Shown: positions 1-12,148 of the stretch, in pieces
Numbering within the stretch: position 1 is the first letter of the stretch
Layout: every line of letters begins with the position of its first letter
Assembly (NCBI GenBank): GCA_016490735.1
Contig: JAEMWC010001108.1
Span: 1 to 64,000, forward strand
Direction: 5' to 3'
Length of the DNA: 64,000 nt
Source: Pachyseris speciosa
Lineage: Eukaryota > Cnidaria > Anthozoa > Scleractinia > Pachyseridae
The notes under the pieces: model-generated
Database searches by the model: none
The model's input: only the letters and a program-made list of their open reading frames with translations
Told to the model about the DNA's origin: nothing
Made by a program: the position numbers and the translations under genes

Positions 1-215
1 CCGAGTTAAAAAAGGAACTTCGTTACAGTCAAGAGCCAAAATGCATGTAAGATTGCAAAAAAATCATCAATGCATGACTGGTGAATAGTAAGTCTAACAG
101 TAAATCAGCATGGTCCTCAATTGATCATATCCCCTTGAACAGCAAAAAGAAAGCCCAAATAATGAGCATTCTGTTTGCAGGCTTCCCCAAATTCCCTTTA
201 TTTTCTTGTCATATT

Positions 216-1026
216 ATCGTAAAGACTTGCAGATAAGCCGCACCTTTTCCCAAAACTTGTTGTTCCAAATTGGGGGTGCGGCTTACCTGTGAGACCATTT
301 GGAAAAGGTGCCGTAAATTTCAGCGAATTGACATTTTTATGGAAAAGTACATTAATATAACACCACATAAAAACTAAAACAGAGTATTGGTCATTGCTTT
401 TGCAAGTTTGGTGGCTCCTAAAAGAGCTATTGGTAATCCAAGCATTAGCTTATTTCAAGCTCACATTTCTGTCGCTGTTAGACAGTGCTAAACCTTCGTT
501 AACAGATTATAATAAACACTTTATGGTTGCTTTTCACAAACAGAAGAATGTGACACAGCATGGAATTTCCATTCCCCCACAAAATGTTTACAGCATAAAA
601 AGACAGTCTGTAACTTCAACGGCAATCAATCCTCCATGTGCAAGAAAATGCAAGTATTTGCGTGGCAAATGGCCCACTGTTTCGTCGCCGGTGTCCAGAC
701 TTCCATCGTTCCGAACTATTGCGTGGCTACTAAGCTAGGAATATCCAAAACGGCGAACAAGCAAAACTCTATGAAAACTGTCTACTCAATGAAGAAATAC
801 CTGTCAACAAGTAAAAGAATAACATCAATCATATGTCATAGTTGTGGACGTGATGTTTATTCTACTAAAGAGCTAAAATTGTGGGTACAACTTTGAAGTA
901 TTTTTCATTTCAATGTTGGCGATTTTACCTTCAATTTTGAATTTCTTTTAACTTTTACTAGAAAACTTTTTTCCAAAATTTGAGTTGCTAAAGTTCAGGT
1001 GTGGCTTATCTGCGAGTCTTTACGGT
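216..1026. mobile_element. DNA element with about 30-bp terminal inverted repeats
   Basis: The left end at 216 (reading AAGACTTGCAGATAAGCCGC) recurs in reverse complement at the right end near 1026 (GCGGCTTATCTGCGAGTCTT-like), giving imperfect inverted repeats of about 30 bp around roughly 810 bp. The interior has only short overlapping reading frames with no recognisable protein, so it looks non-autonomous. A similar end motif (TACCGTA then a GGCTTATAA-like stretch) occurs around 8.07 kb. Family not assigned. Confidence 0.6.
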
Positions 1027-1105
1027 ATTGTGTTTACCAGGTAATTATAACCCCAGACTGGACCACAAACCAGGGTCTTAAAATAACTGGTAAGATTAGG
1101 CTTCG

Positions 1106-1646
1106 ACAAACACTGATCCCCCCACTGATCCCCTACTGATCCCCATCAAGCAAGGCTGTATCATCAAGTATGTTATCCATGTCTGCGAAAAAGCCATGAC
1201 AATGGTAACAATGAAGACAGAAAGAAACGAAAATGGTTGGAAGATAAACACAAGCATCAAGCAAGCGACATAACAAAGCTGAAGTCGTTCTGTAAAAATA
1301 ACGCTAATCAGCTCCAATCAACATCCGGTTGCATTGTCACTCTGGATTCTTTATCGTTGAGCTGTTTTTGTTTCTTTCTGTCTTTGTTGTTGCCATTGTC
1401 ATGGCTTTTCGCAGACACGAATAACATACTTGATGATGCCTCAATTTATTTTGCGCTCGTTTATCGCAGAAGAGAACTGGGGCACTTGTAATGACTGGGA
1501 AACGAGTCAGTAAGTAGATGCTCCATCAAACCAAGTTTCCACCATCTCTGAACTCTGAGGTAAGCAGCCCCAAATCATTTTCTTTATATTGTTGTGTTAC
1601 TTTTTCTCAGTGAATTTTATAGGGATCAGTAGGGGGATCAGTAAAC
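1106..1646. repeat. Fold-back repeat
   Basis: About 75 bp at 1152-1227 reappears in reverse complement at 1366-1440. Repeated ACTGATCCCC-type motifs at 1106-1146 recur inverted at 1620-1646. Short reading frames inside are mirror images of the repeat and are not treated as genes. The segment 1058-1100 just upstream (GGACCA followed by CAGGGTCTTA) matches the body of the tRNA-derived SINE at 14.4 and 29.9 kb. Confidence 0.55.
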
Positions 1647-3434
1647 AGGGGGTAGGTGTTTTGTTTCTTGCAGGTAAGATGATGCTGGCTGTGCACTCAA
1701 CATTGCTTATTCTGTTTCCAGGGGTTTCATTAGAAGCCGGCAACCAGTGAAAATTGCCACCTTCTTTGTCAGAATTTACCTCTTACCGCCGCCTACTTTG
1801 TCCATGTTTTCACTCAAATTATTAAAAAAAAAATCATCAGGTTACCTCCTACTTTAGTGAGCTCAGATGGCTATTTCAGGACTTATTGAAACCTCTGTGT
1901 CTCAGTTCAAATGAGTGGGTTGACCATTGGGCTATTGGCCTTGTCTTCTTCATTTCCACTCATAAAATTTGAAGGTGATGTAAAAGAATGTATTTACTAA
2001 ATTATAGAAAAAATACCAATGCTTGATCTAGTTATTATCTAAAGGGGGATGGGGATGGAGATGCAGGGACAAGGACACAGAATGAGGGGACATGAGGTTA
2101 GGGATGTGCGAACAAGAAAATGGGCATGTGGGGATGCAATTTTTGCTGGGTTTGTGCTGCTGGCCTCTCAGAACCCCTACCCCATTATAGTCTATTCTGT
2201 GGCCGATTATAGACCCCATCTTAGTCACTTTTGGGCAAATGTAATTTTGTGATCCCAACTTAGTCACCTTCTGTGTATGCATCTACCTTGTAAAGCCTTT
2301 TAAGTGGGTCATCCTAAAATGAGTTGTCACATTTGTTAAACTGAATGTAGAACACTTTACTTTTCACCTTTAGTACAAACATTCTGGTACATTTACCCCC
2401 AAAATCCTGAAAAAGTGCGACTCCATTCTAGCAACTCTATTGAAAATGCAACCCCATTACAGTCAATCCAATTGTGAAAATGTGTGTTTCAGTACTATTC
2501 ATAGTTTTGAACATTTTTCACACAACCCAGTAAAAACACAAAGAATATTGGGCATGCAGGTGGAAAACAAGCATGGTGACCCCATCTTTGTATTGCATTG
2601 TTTCAATGTCCTATGCATGGCTATCAGTTGTGCCAAGTTCAAAAAAATCTGGATAGTACGTAAATTTCAAGGGAATTACCTTACAAATATTAAACAAGAA
2701 CATTTACAAACGTATATTAGCAATTGAGATGTTTAAGGCAAAACACATGCTAAAGAGGCTGTCTCAACATGTATAAATTACTGACTCAAAACACAAAGGA
2801 AAGGGAATTAGGTAGAGACAGTCTTTTATTTAGGGTTCCTGTTGTCTAGAACTGTTTAGATTAAAATGCGCGAAAAAGTGAGAACACTGACACATTCAAA
2901 AGAGTTCTTAAAACAACTACCAACAAAGCAGCACCAGAGGTTTCATTCGTCAAAGTGCACCTAACCCCAAAATTGTTTTTTCGCCTAAATAAATCTACTT
3001 ATCATTTGGAGTATTTCTGTGAAAGAATTATTGGATTTGGTTGAATCCTCTATTTCTTATGGACAGCCAAATTCTCATTCAATTTGTTGCATGGCCGAGT
3101 AAAAGAGAGTCTGGGTCCAGCAAGGTTGGTAACATCATCACGGGAACAGTTGAAAGATAGCGTCTCAGTCAATCTCTGTTTTTTGCGAGCATTTGTTGGG
3201 GTCATCGAAGCACATATTGGAAGGTAAAAGCCTGGCAGTAGTCAAAATTGTGTTGGAATCATGTCCTTGTCGTTCTCGGAGTCAGAGTCAGGCTATGTGT
3301 AGGGTGAATGCCAAATTAACTTCATTTCTGAAGTGGAACTTAAGTACAGAATTGGTGAGGAGCTTGAAGGAGCCTCATGATTATGAAGACCAGGAATGGA
3401 CAGGAAGACTCGATGAAGAAGGGAAGATGAAAAG

Positions 3435-3569
3435 ATGAACTTCGTTTATAAGTGTTATCTGCCGTACCTCGTGGTTCTGTGTATGCTACTGGTGAGCAAA
3501 AGCTTTACCATTTCAATTGTGAACGACCGAGTACCATGCATCGGCTATGGGAATCATGCAGCAGTTTGA
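3435..3569 (+). CDS. Short signal-peptide-like reading frame (hypothetical, inside a TIR element)
   Basis: A 44-codon frame begins with ATG at 3435 and ends with TGA at 3569. Residues 3-20 form a hydrophobic stretch (YLPYLVVLCMLLV) after a short basic start, as in a secretion signal. A GTGAGC sequence at 3492 could be a splice donor, which would make this a first exon. No downstream exon was found, and the frame lies inside a TIR element, so it may be fortuitous or captured. No function is proposed. Confidence 0.2.
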   Translation: MNFVYKCYLPYLVVLCMLLVSKSFTISIVNDRVPCIGYGNHAAV

Positions 3570-4107
3570 AAACAATTGTTATCAGCGCACATCCAACTTT
3601 GTATCGGTCCTTTTAAACGAACATCAGCAATTAATTGTGGAAGTGCCTGTTTATGGGAGAATCTTCATTTATGGTATCTATTTAAAGAAGGCAAAGATAG
3701 ATTTGACAAGAGAACGGAAAGTGAGCCGAGCTGACGCGAACTATGTGACTTGAAGATTAGCTGAACTTCTAATTATCCTCAGGCAGTACTATTAGAAAAC
3801 GAAAATTTTTGAACGAAGTCAAGGCATGGTAAAAATTAATAAAAAAATATAGCTAACTGCAGTTAAAATTTGAGGCTACGTATCTGTCTTAAGTTGGTTA
3901 GAAATAAGTGAACACAATTTCATGATGCAAGAATAATTTGCATATACCCAATGTAAACAAACTGACACAAATTTAGACGTGATTGGATATATTTTACTAC
4001 ATGTAGCTCCATTTGAACATGAAGTTCAAGTGGCGCCATTGTCTAAATCAACTGAATTCGTTGAAGTTAATCAATTTGATTTGTAAACACTTCAAGTTTT
4101 CTTAGCA

Positions 4108-5555
4108 GTCTACAATGTATTGATCAGTGACATGGGCTCCTGTCAGTGAATTAGCATGGCCTCTGAAAATATATTTTGATTGTTGTTCAAAACCAGTTTT
4201 AATAGAGTGCTCATGTCGAAGACTGTAGGACTCATGAAAGCTGGAAAATTCAAAGGAAGTTAGATTTATGAGGTTTTCCTAAAGGTATCGAGGAACAATT
4301 ATTTTAGCTGCCATTACATTCTGGACTACTTTGTGTTGCTGCTGTTAAATCCTTTGTGTATATGGTACGCAGCACACGGAATATCACGATATTTTGAAAA
4401 CATGGTAAATCCACATGTTTGGGTTGCATCACTATACAATAAACAAATTTTAAAGAGGAGATCTTTTCATTGAATGGACTCACTAGAATTTTCTGTTTTC
4501 ACCGCATAAAAGGGGATAAAATGCTTGTGAGATCAGCCGATGGGAATATGTTTATTTCAGGAACAGGCAGTCTGTTTTTTCTCTTCGAAGAGAAATGTTA
4601 CATGTGACAATATTATGAATATAAATTATCAGTTAAAATGATGTCTTATTTGTCCTCAGAGTTAGAATTATTGAGCTTCCTTCAAAAAAACTTTGTAAGC
4701 TCAACAGAACTTCCATTCCCGGGATGACGTCATACAAGTGCTTAACCCATTCTCCCCATAACTCGGTCGTGAAACAAAATGGCAGTGTTTTTGGTCGTAA
4801 TTTCGAGACTTTACCAGGGCACAGAAATGTGAGTCTACAATGTATTGATCAGTGACATGGGCTCCTGTCAGTGAATTAGCATGGCCTCTGAAAATATATT
4901 TTGATTGTTGTTCAAAACCAGTTTTAATAGAGTGCTCATGTCGAAGACTGTAGGACTCATGAAAGCTGGAAAATTCAAAGGAAGTTAGATTTATGAGGTT
5001 TTCCTAAAGGTATCGAGGAACAATTATTTTAACTGCCATTACATTCTGGACTACTTTGTGTTGCTGCTGTTAAATCCTTTGTGTATATGGTACGCAGCAC
5101 ATGGAATATCACGATATTTTGAAAACATGGTAAATCCACATGTTTGGGTTGCATCACTATACAATAAACAAATTTTAAAGAGGAGATCTTTTCATTGAAT
5201 GGACTCACTAGAATTTTCTGTTTTCACCGCATAAAAGGGGATAAAATGCTTGTGAGATCAGCCGATGGGAATATGTTTATTTCAGGAACAGGCAGTCTGT
5301 TTTTTCTCTTCGAAGACAAATGTTACATGTGACAATATTATGAATATAAATTATCAGTTAAAATGATGTCTTATTTGCCCTCAGAGTTAGAATTATTGAG
5401 CTTCCTTCAAAAAACTTTGTAAGCTCAACAGAACTTCCATTCCGGGATGACGTCATACAAGCGCTTAACCCATTGTCCCCATAACTCGGTCGTGAAACAA
5501 AATGGCAGCATTTTTGGTCGTAATTTCGAGACTTTACCAGGGCACAGAAATGTGA
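4108..5555. repeat. Tandem duplication, two 725-bp copies
   Basis: The sequence starting GTCTACAATGTATTGATCAG at 4108 restarts at 4833 and runs in register to about 5555. By eye the two copies differ at roughly ten to twelve positions, for example a 7-A versus 6-A run near 4685 and 5409, CCCGGG versus CCGGG, and AGTGTTT versus AGCATTT. That is near 1-2 percent divergence, so the duplication is recent relative to the decayed repeats around it. It sits against the right end of the 2.7-kb TIR element. Confidence 0.9.
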
Positions 5556-5652
5556 AGATTCAACCAAATCAAAAAATTTTTTCACAGTTGTGCTTCTAAT
5601 TCAGAGACGAATCATTTAAGATTGAAAAAATTTTGGGGGTTAGGTGCACTTT

Positions 5653-6424
5653 AAAGGAACCTGCATGAACTACAATAAGGATCTTGATGACTGTATATTT
5701 TTCATTGTTTTATTTTGTTTTATTTAATTAATTGCTAGTTTGTAACTTTTAAATTTTTACCTTCTTATGCTTGCATATATATCATATATAGTTTTAGCTG
5801 TATATATATAGTTAAATTTATAATTTATCTATCTCTTTATTCATTTATTTTATCTCTTTATTAGATTATTTGGCAGGTCCACACCATCTTTATTTAGTTG
5901 CCTGTATTCTAACCTGCAATATCAAATAAATTATGTATGTTTGTCTGTATGTATGAGCAAATGCAAGGACAGCAAAAAACAATAAAAACAAAAATAAACA
6001 GTCTGTAGCAAGACAGACAAGAAAAGTGAAACGAACCACCTAATAAATATCGAAGTAACATGTAAGCTTAAGCCAAATTAAAGGTCAAAAGAACCAAAAT
6101 TTCGAAACCTTTTCTTCGTGTCATTTCAAAGTGAACAAACACTAAAAAGGACTACTTGAATACAAAATCACGTAGAAATTGTCCTATCTAAGCTTTTAAG
6201 AGGGCAAAACAACTGGGAGTACGGAAATATCCAAAGAACAAACGAAAACGTTTCTGAAATGGCCGCGCGCTTGACATGAAAGGAATGGAAACAAGCACGT
6301 GTTGTTGTGACGACACTATTGGCGAGTAGATGAGGAGCTCGATCAATGTTGTAAGTATTCTTGTCGATCTGTCGTAAAGTTCTTTGTTTTAACCTTTCGT
6401 TCTCTCTTCGAAAAGGCCGAGGAA
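5653..6424. other. No gene seen; AT-rich intergenic DNA
   Basis: This stretch has T-rich and TATA-rich low-complexity sequence at 5700-5870 and no recognisable coding or RNA gene. It leads into the P2X7-C-type remnant. Confidence 0.4.
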
Positions 6425-7237
6425 GTCGAACATGTGGTTTTTAATGTAGAGCCGTACTAGTATGAACCAATTAATGGCAACGGAATCGTATGCTGGAACC
6501 TCCGATGACTCGTCCGAGTGTAAAGAATACGATGTAAACAAGGACCGAATCGGTGAAGTGGATTGGTGAGCGTTTGTTTACTCAATATACTGTAAAAGGT
6601 CGCCTTAGAATGGTCAATAAATACGTTGGAATCGCCTTTGAAGCATTTGTTTTGTTCTCTGTGGTGTTTAATTGTATTTTTGATGTATACTGTGAAACCA
6701 TACTTCCATGCAATGCTGTTGTTTTGATCCGCGTTTCTCCTTTATTAATATTCACCATACTATGAAAAGGTCGCTGTAGATTACAACTTCATGCTGTTCG
6801 CTTTCATTTCACGCATTAATCTGCTTCCTATGTTTTTTTGTACATTTTCACTCTTTATTGTTATGCAATACCATAATTTCCATGCAGCTGTTTTTGTGAG
6901 TCCGATTTCATTCCGATGAGACTGCGTGAACAATCCCAAAGGCTAGATAACATGTACAGTCATTGTAACAGGATTATCTGTGTAATTGACAAAATGCCAG
7001 TAATTAAGTCTTATATGCTTTTTTAATGAAATGTTTACTTTTCTTTACAATCTTGACTTGAGCTTAAAATGCGGGTGCATTTGTGGAAACTGTGAGCCCA
7101 TGCAAACTGGGCAGGAAAGTGTCTGCTGTCGTGAAATCTCAGCAATGAAGTCATCTGATAAGATACCACATTCCATGTCCTGTATTACTGAGAATGAGAA
7201 TTTTACTGCTGTGTGCAAAAATGCAGCTGTTATTTAG
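6425..7237 (+). pseudogene. P2X7 C-terminal-domain-like protein, two-exon pseudogene
   Basis: Two blocks fit the cnidarian family of small proteins built on the P2X7 cytoplasmic (P2RX7_C) domain. Block one, about 6425-6567, encodes an acidic N-terminal segment (EPYxYEP, then MATESYAGTSDDSSEC, then GEVDW) followed by a GTGAGC donor. An in-frame TAG and a one-base shift sit within the EPYxYEP-LMA stretch. Block two, ending at 7237, encodes the cysteine-rich motif CGNCxxM-x5-ESVCCREI with CITENENFTAVCKN. A TAG then cuts it off where the family normally continues. In the family these cysteines bind zinc in an intracellular domain. The stop and the shift argue for a pseudogene. A second YEPLNG-like fragment at 7285-7315 suggests another decayed copy. 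Confidence 0.6.
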
Positions 7238-7239
7238 AT

Positions 7240-9182
7240 AACTTATATTATTTAGATAACTTATAACCAGTATCTAGAGAATGAAGGCCCGATTGATTAT
7301 GAGCCACTAAATGGGTATGTATAGTGTATGCTTGTAAACATTGTCATATTTTTTGTCAGCCCATCACCAACATAACTATGTGTCTGGAAAAAGTTTCTGA
7401 TTTTAGGTAATGCGTGAATTATGTGGGATTGTTGTAAGGAGGTCACCTTCAGTTGGTTTATGTCAGAATTAAAATGGCAAGGGAAAGAGCATAGTCATAA
7501 TGTGGTCTAGAAATGAGCAAGCTTGTGAATGGGTGGGCTGCACACTCAGGTTAAACATCTGATCCCGGCATGGCCATTACCAACCTCCCTGAAAGTTTTC
7601 CATGTGGTATATATTCTTTTATTATACCTTTATGTATCATTTCATTACTTGCAATAACTTGCATGATGTACATTTAACATAATTCATTGTCCCATAAACT
7701 CCATCCAATCTAGATGTGGTTACTTGTACCATTTGTACAGATACATATATTTATCATACCACCAAAACTGCTGCCAAAACAAATCAAGTATTCCTTTAGG
7801 ATAAAAACACTTAGATGATAAATTATTATGTCCTTTGACTGTAAAATGAAATATTAGATACCTCCAGAGGGTATATAACTCATGCCACTAAGAATTTTAT
7901 GAACCAAATGAGGATAAAGTTTGTGAAAATTTTGTCACCCAAGGTTTCAGAGTATGTTTTTCCTCTTTTCTGTCAGTACATACACATGTTGCCAAAAGGC
8001 AATATACCTATTGGATACATGCAGTCATCTTGTTTGGTAAAAACAAATAGAGAGAGGTTTCCACATGAAAATACCGTAGTTTATTGGTTATAACACACAC
8101 TCGGCTATAAAACGCACCCCAACTCAGCAACATTTGGTAAAAAGACGCACCATAAACTGAAAGTAACTTTAGAAGGAAATACATGTGGAATGAAAACGAA
8201 GTTGTAGTAAACTAGAACAAAAATCCGTGCACAAATATACAGCCAAAAAAGTAGAGGGAACACATTTTATCAAGTTTATTTACTTGTGACCTATGAAATA
8301 ACCAAACGTTTGTAAACAAAGCAAGAACGTTGCATCCTGATTCGATTCAAGCGAAATTGTCACATGCGCGAGCGAATAAAACTAAAGCTGATTCACTTGA
8401 TTATTCAATAGTGTAAACTGTCAAACACTAGCGACGGGAACGCTCGAGGTAACTGACCACAAATGTCAGTGCACAAAAATGGATGGATGGACGAAGGTTT
8501 GTTTAATTTCTTTAGAAAAAAAACAGTTTACATTTCTCGCAATGGAAGTGTTTGTGATGTTAGCACTATAACTTAAGTATCACATTAAAGAGCACCTGCT
8601 TTTAAGAACGCCAGATATGCAAAAACAGCTTTGTTTGAAAATACTCGTGATGTTCTTTTATCTCGCATTACCAATTTTGAACAAAAGAAGTTGAATTGAC
8701 GTTCTGCTTGCCGATATATTGTAAACTAAGGCGACAAAATTAATTTTCAATTTGGAGCAATTGCCTAGCTTTCGGCTTATAAATCTGAGACAACCTGTTC
8801 CTGTGAGGTAAAACTCCCATCTAGGTTAGCATAGGAAGAGGACACACAGTTACTCCGCTTTCTAGGATATTATTATCCAACCACTAAGATCATCCTCCTC
8901 GAATGTAAACAAGCGCTTACTTTGCCGAAAGGATGCGAAGTAAAAGGCTCTGGCCAAATATATGTACAGCTACTGTACATACGTAAATTCGATTTGTACT
9001 CCACTGATAAGGATGTCAATGGTTTGCACGGACGTCTCAGCTCTTCACATCCCAGCAAACTTAATACAAGATCGAATTACGAGAGAGAGAGCAAAAGGAT
9101 CACTCTGCATCCAGCAAGTTCAAACAAGATGGAGAATGTCTACTTCTAACTTTCTGCGTTTTGCAAACGCTGAACGAATAGA
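7240..9182. other. No intact gene; decayed repeats
   Basis: Only short unrelated frames occur here. A repeat end resembling the TIR at 216-1026 begins near 8070 (TACCGTAGTTTATTGG, then CGGCTATAAAACGCACC). Nothing else could be assigned. Confidence 0.35.
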
Positions 9183-9577
9183 TTAGGAATTGCCGCTTGA
9201 AGTCGTCCCGTTATTCGGTGGGCTAGAATTGTTGTCGGTTTTGCTTCTTTTCTGGCCAATTTTTGTTTCGGATTCTACGTTTTTATTCTTGAAAAAAGTT
9301 GGCACGGCATCATCTTTCAAGTAAGTCCTCGTGGCTTTAAAGCTGGAACGAACGAACTCCTTGCAACGAGATTTTGTTTGAAGCTGTGTGGTGTGAAATG
9401 TAAAATGGTCTGCACAAGCGATTCCGTCTTCAGTCTTATGAGCCATTCCTTCCGTATTTTTGGGTCATGAGGAAACTTGAAAATACTTACTTTACACTTG
9501 GAATTGTTGCTGCAGTTTATTGCAGCACAAAACACAATGCTTTCCGCTAAGAAAACGACACTAATTTCAAGACTCAC
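9183..9577 (-). pseudogene. THAP-domain fragment with a frameshift
   Basis: Reading the minus strand from 9577, one frame gives CAAINCSNNSKC, then IFKFPHDPKIRKEW, which matches the first half of a THAP zinc finger (C-x2-4-C, FP, W). Continuing in the neighbouring frame gives GIACADHF, then LKDDAVPTFF, the second half (C-x2-H and AVPTIF). The two halves join only through a one-base shift near 9440. THAP domains bind DNA and occur in P-element-type transposases and host regulators. The basic, Ser/Asn-rich tail ends at 9183. A GTAAGT after SKC could also be a splice donor, so a real exon is not fully excluded. Confidence 0.6.
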
Positions 9578-9837
9578 TTGTAGTTTTTAATTTTCCCGCA
9601 ATTTTTCAGCTCGCCAACAGTGACGTCACGACTGTTAAATCCGACAAATTCCCGACAATTGACCTGACCGCTCTACAAATACGAAAGCCAAAACGAAGCA
9701 CTTTTCAGCCTCCAATATCTCTGGGATACAATACCCGATCACTCTGAAACTCCAGAATATGTTTATTACTCGAGCTGCCCGCATCTCGCGCGGCGCCCGG
9801 GTCTAAAATTACCGACGGTTCTTCTTTTTGGTCGTCG

Positions 9838-10535
9838 AGTATCATCCACAAAGCTCACTTCTGGAGTTTCTGCGCAAGCGCTAACTATTTTTAACAGAGT
9901 GATGCCTGTTGTCACGTATCGGAAAATGTCGATTCACCTTGTGTCTTTTGAAGTCTGAACAAACAATATGTTAAGAGAAGTGTCTATGCGAATGTTTGCA
10001 AGTTGAACGGCGAGATGAAAGCTTTTAACATGAGTAAACTTAACTCCAGATGGACTGCCGTGTTTCCTCGTGTCTGCTTCAGTAGACTGTGAGTAGTCTC
10101 TAATTTTGGCGATGGATTGTGGGGCGGGCGAAAGACACATGCGCGCGCAAAGTTGCGAGGAGATGCGACTCGAGGGGAGCGCCAAAAATTAGCGACTACA
10201 GACAAAGGGAGTTTGACCTTTCACGGCCGAGTGATTCGGAAGTGTAAATCTCATATCAACAGCAAGAATGATGCCTGTTGTCACGTATCGGAAAACGTCG
10301 ATTCACCTTGTGTCTTTGAAGTCTGAACAACTAATATGTTAAGAGAAGTGTCTATATGAATGTTTGCAAGTTCAATAGCGAGACATGACCAAAATTTAAC
10401 TCCAGATGGACTGCCGTGTTCCCCGTATCCGCTCCATTGAGATGTACATTTTGTTGAATAACTCAAGTATGGGATATCACACACCCCTGAGACTTTGACA
10501 GGTAGTTTATTTACTATTTTCCCACAATATCTCAA
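9838..10535 (-). repeat. Dispersed repeat related to the signal-peptide exon at 54.5 kb
   Basis: On the minus strand, 9838-10030 reads through AACATATT, TTCAGACTTCAAAA, TTAGCGCTTGCGCAGAAA and GTGAGCTTTGTGGATGA, matching the plus strand at 54.40-54.65 kb. A second partial copy occupies about 10265-10440, sharing TGATGCCTGTTGTCACGTAT and TGTCTTTGAAGTCTGAACAA with the first. It is therefore a multicopy sequence, with two copies here and one at 54 kb. Confidence 0.65.
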
Positions 10536-11563
10536 TTTCTGGACTTTAATTTTTGAATGATAAGCGATTAGTTTTTACAAATGTACTAGCGTCACTTGAA
10601 ACTGTCTAGAAACGTTCCTTTCTTGTGTTTCAAATGACCCTGGATTGACGTATTTGTAAACAGTTTCACTTTGCTAATTAATTTTCTACTCACATTTCAT
10701 CGAGACTCCCTTAACTTTTATGCAAAAAAATCCTACATCGTTCGATAAGCGTTTCCTTTCCCAAACAATTATCCATCGAAGCAAATACAAGTGTGCTTAC
10801 TTTTTTTTGGAATCAATACACTATTTTTATCACCTTGCATAACGATAAACCTCTGTGGCCTAAAGGTCATTGTTCCTTCCTGTGACGCAGCTAACCCGGG
10901 TTCGATGTCTTTTAGTGGTATACATCACGGGCTTTATTTTTTCTGTTTGTCTTTTCTTGTTTCTTTTAGAAATATTTTTTACAAGTGTTATAATTATTGT
11001 TCTTCAATGGTTGAGCTGTATTTTAGAGGAATTATATGTTGATAGGGGTCTAAAGAAATAGACTCCAACACAAACTAAACACAATGCGTCCGATGTAAGA
11101 AAGACAGACTTCCCTCTATTCTTTTGTTTAGCGCTAAGTTAGGGATACAATACTGTTTTCTGCAAGCCCGAGTTTAGGCTAATTGTAGCCTCTTGTTTCT
11201 TACTTAAGCTACAAAATTCAATAAAAATTGACTTCAGAAAAAAAACTTTGAAATTTCGGTTCATTTGACCTTTAAGTAGTATTCGCACAAATAATCAAAA
11301 CAAGCTCACGGTTAATTAAGATAATTAAGTCTTAATCGTAATTCGCATACGTTTGAGAAAGAGTAATTCTTAGGTATTAAGGGAACGTACCAAAGTAAAA
11401 CCATTTTCGTGACTTGGTGAGAAAGTGAGTACATCACGCTCATGTCACGTTGACGAATTGTTTAAGAAACAAACAATATTCATTCCCACACTTTGAGCAC
11501 ACCAATTAAGTAAGCTTAAGTTCTCTACAATATTAACTTGATTTTGCCCATCAGTACATTTAC
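10536..11563. other. No gene seen
   Basis: AT-rich sequence with no supported coding region on either strand. If the death-domain exon upstream on the minus strand belongs to a gene, this would be its first intron, but no kinase or other exon was recognised here. Confidence 0.3.
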
Positions 11564-11889
11564 CTGTATATTCGAAGGGCTTGAGCATCTCAACAGCATC
11601 ATCTCTCTTCATTTCCCTGAGAATGTCGATCAGTTCGCTTACTGTTTTGGATTCGCCATTAGTGGCATGAGACATGTCCCAGTCAAACACCAGATACGCG
11701 GTTGGATTTTCTGTCGCTCGAAATTCCTCACCATTTCGAAATTGTAGCCCATTTACCTGCCAGATATCTGAAATCTCTCAACGGATGTCTTGGGTTGAGT
11801 TTCATACTCAGCCTTTCCAGGATATCCATACTCAAACACCTCACAAGTGTTTGTACTGGAGCAATCTCTTCCGTCTTGCTAGCCGCCAT
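11564..11889 (-). pseudogene. IRAK4/Pelle-like death-domain first exon with two frameshifts
   Basis: From ATG at 11889 (context AAAGATGGCGG) the minus strand encodes MAASKTEEIAPVQ, then LVRCLSMDILERLS, LNPRHPLRDFRYLAG. A one-base shift moves it into GYNFEMVRNFERQ, and a second shift into NPTAYLVFDWDMSHATNG, TVSELIDILREMKRDDAV. The exon ends at CAG/GTAAAT (11564). The order VRCL, LFDW and TVxELIDIL matches the death domain of IRAK4/Pelle adaptor kinases of Toll/IL-1 signalling, which pairs with MyD88. No kinase exon was found. Both shifts lie by A-runs, so sequencing error is an alternative to true inactivation. Confidence 0.6.
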
Positions 11890-12148
11890 CTTTGACTCGT
11901 GGATGCGCGAAGCGGAACGAGGGAAAGCGAGGGGACGTCCTAACTTCTGGAATCCCGTTAGCAAATCGATATCAAATCGTGTGATATTCGGCAATGGCGA
12001 AAGGAACCGAAAGCCGCGATCGGTGAAAGACAGTAGAAAGTTTTGTCAAAAATTCGGTAAGGGGCCATCCGACAAAAAGGAACAAAACAAAACAAGCTTC
12101 TGGTTCACACTGAACGCCGCACGACAGTTAATCTCCATTCGCAGCCGT

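Larger units (their letters stand above)
2952..5652. mobile_element. 2.7-kb terminal-inverted-repeat DNA element
   Basis: The element starts with AAAGTGCACCTAACCCCAAA at 2952 and ends with its reverse complement at 5652. Similarity between the ends continues inward for about 110 bp, including a GGATTTGGTTGAATC-like block at 3034-3050 matched inverted near 5556-5575. No transposase was recognised, so it appears non-autonomous. It contains a short signal-peptide-like frame at 3435 and a 725-bp tandem duplication at 4108-5555. Outer parts of many shorter coral MITEs resemble these ends, but that is from memory. Confidence 0.7.
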
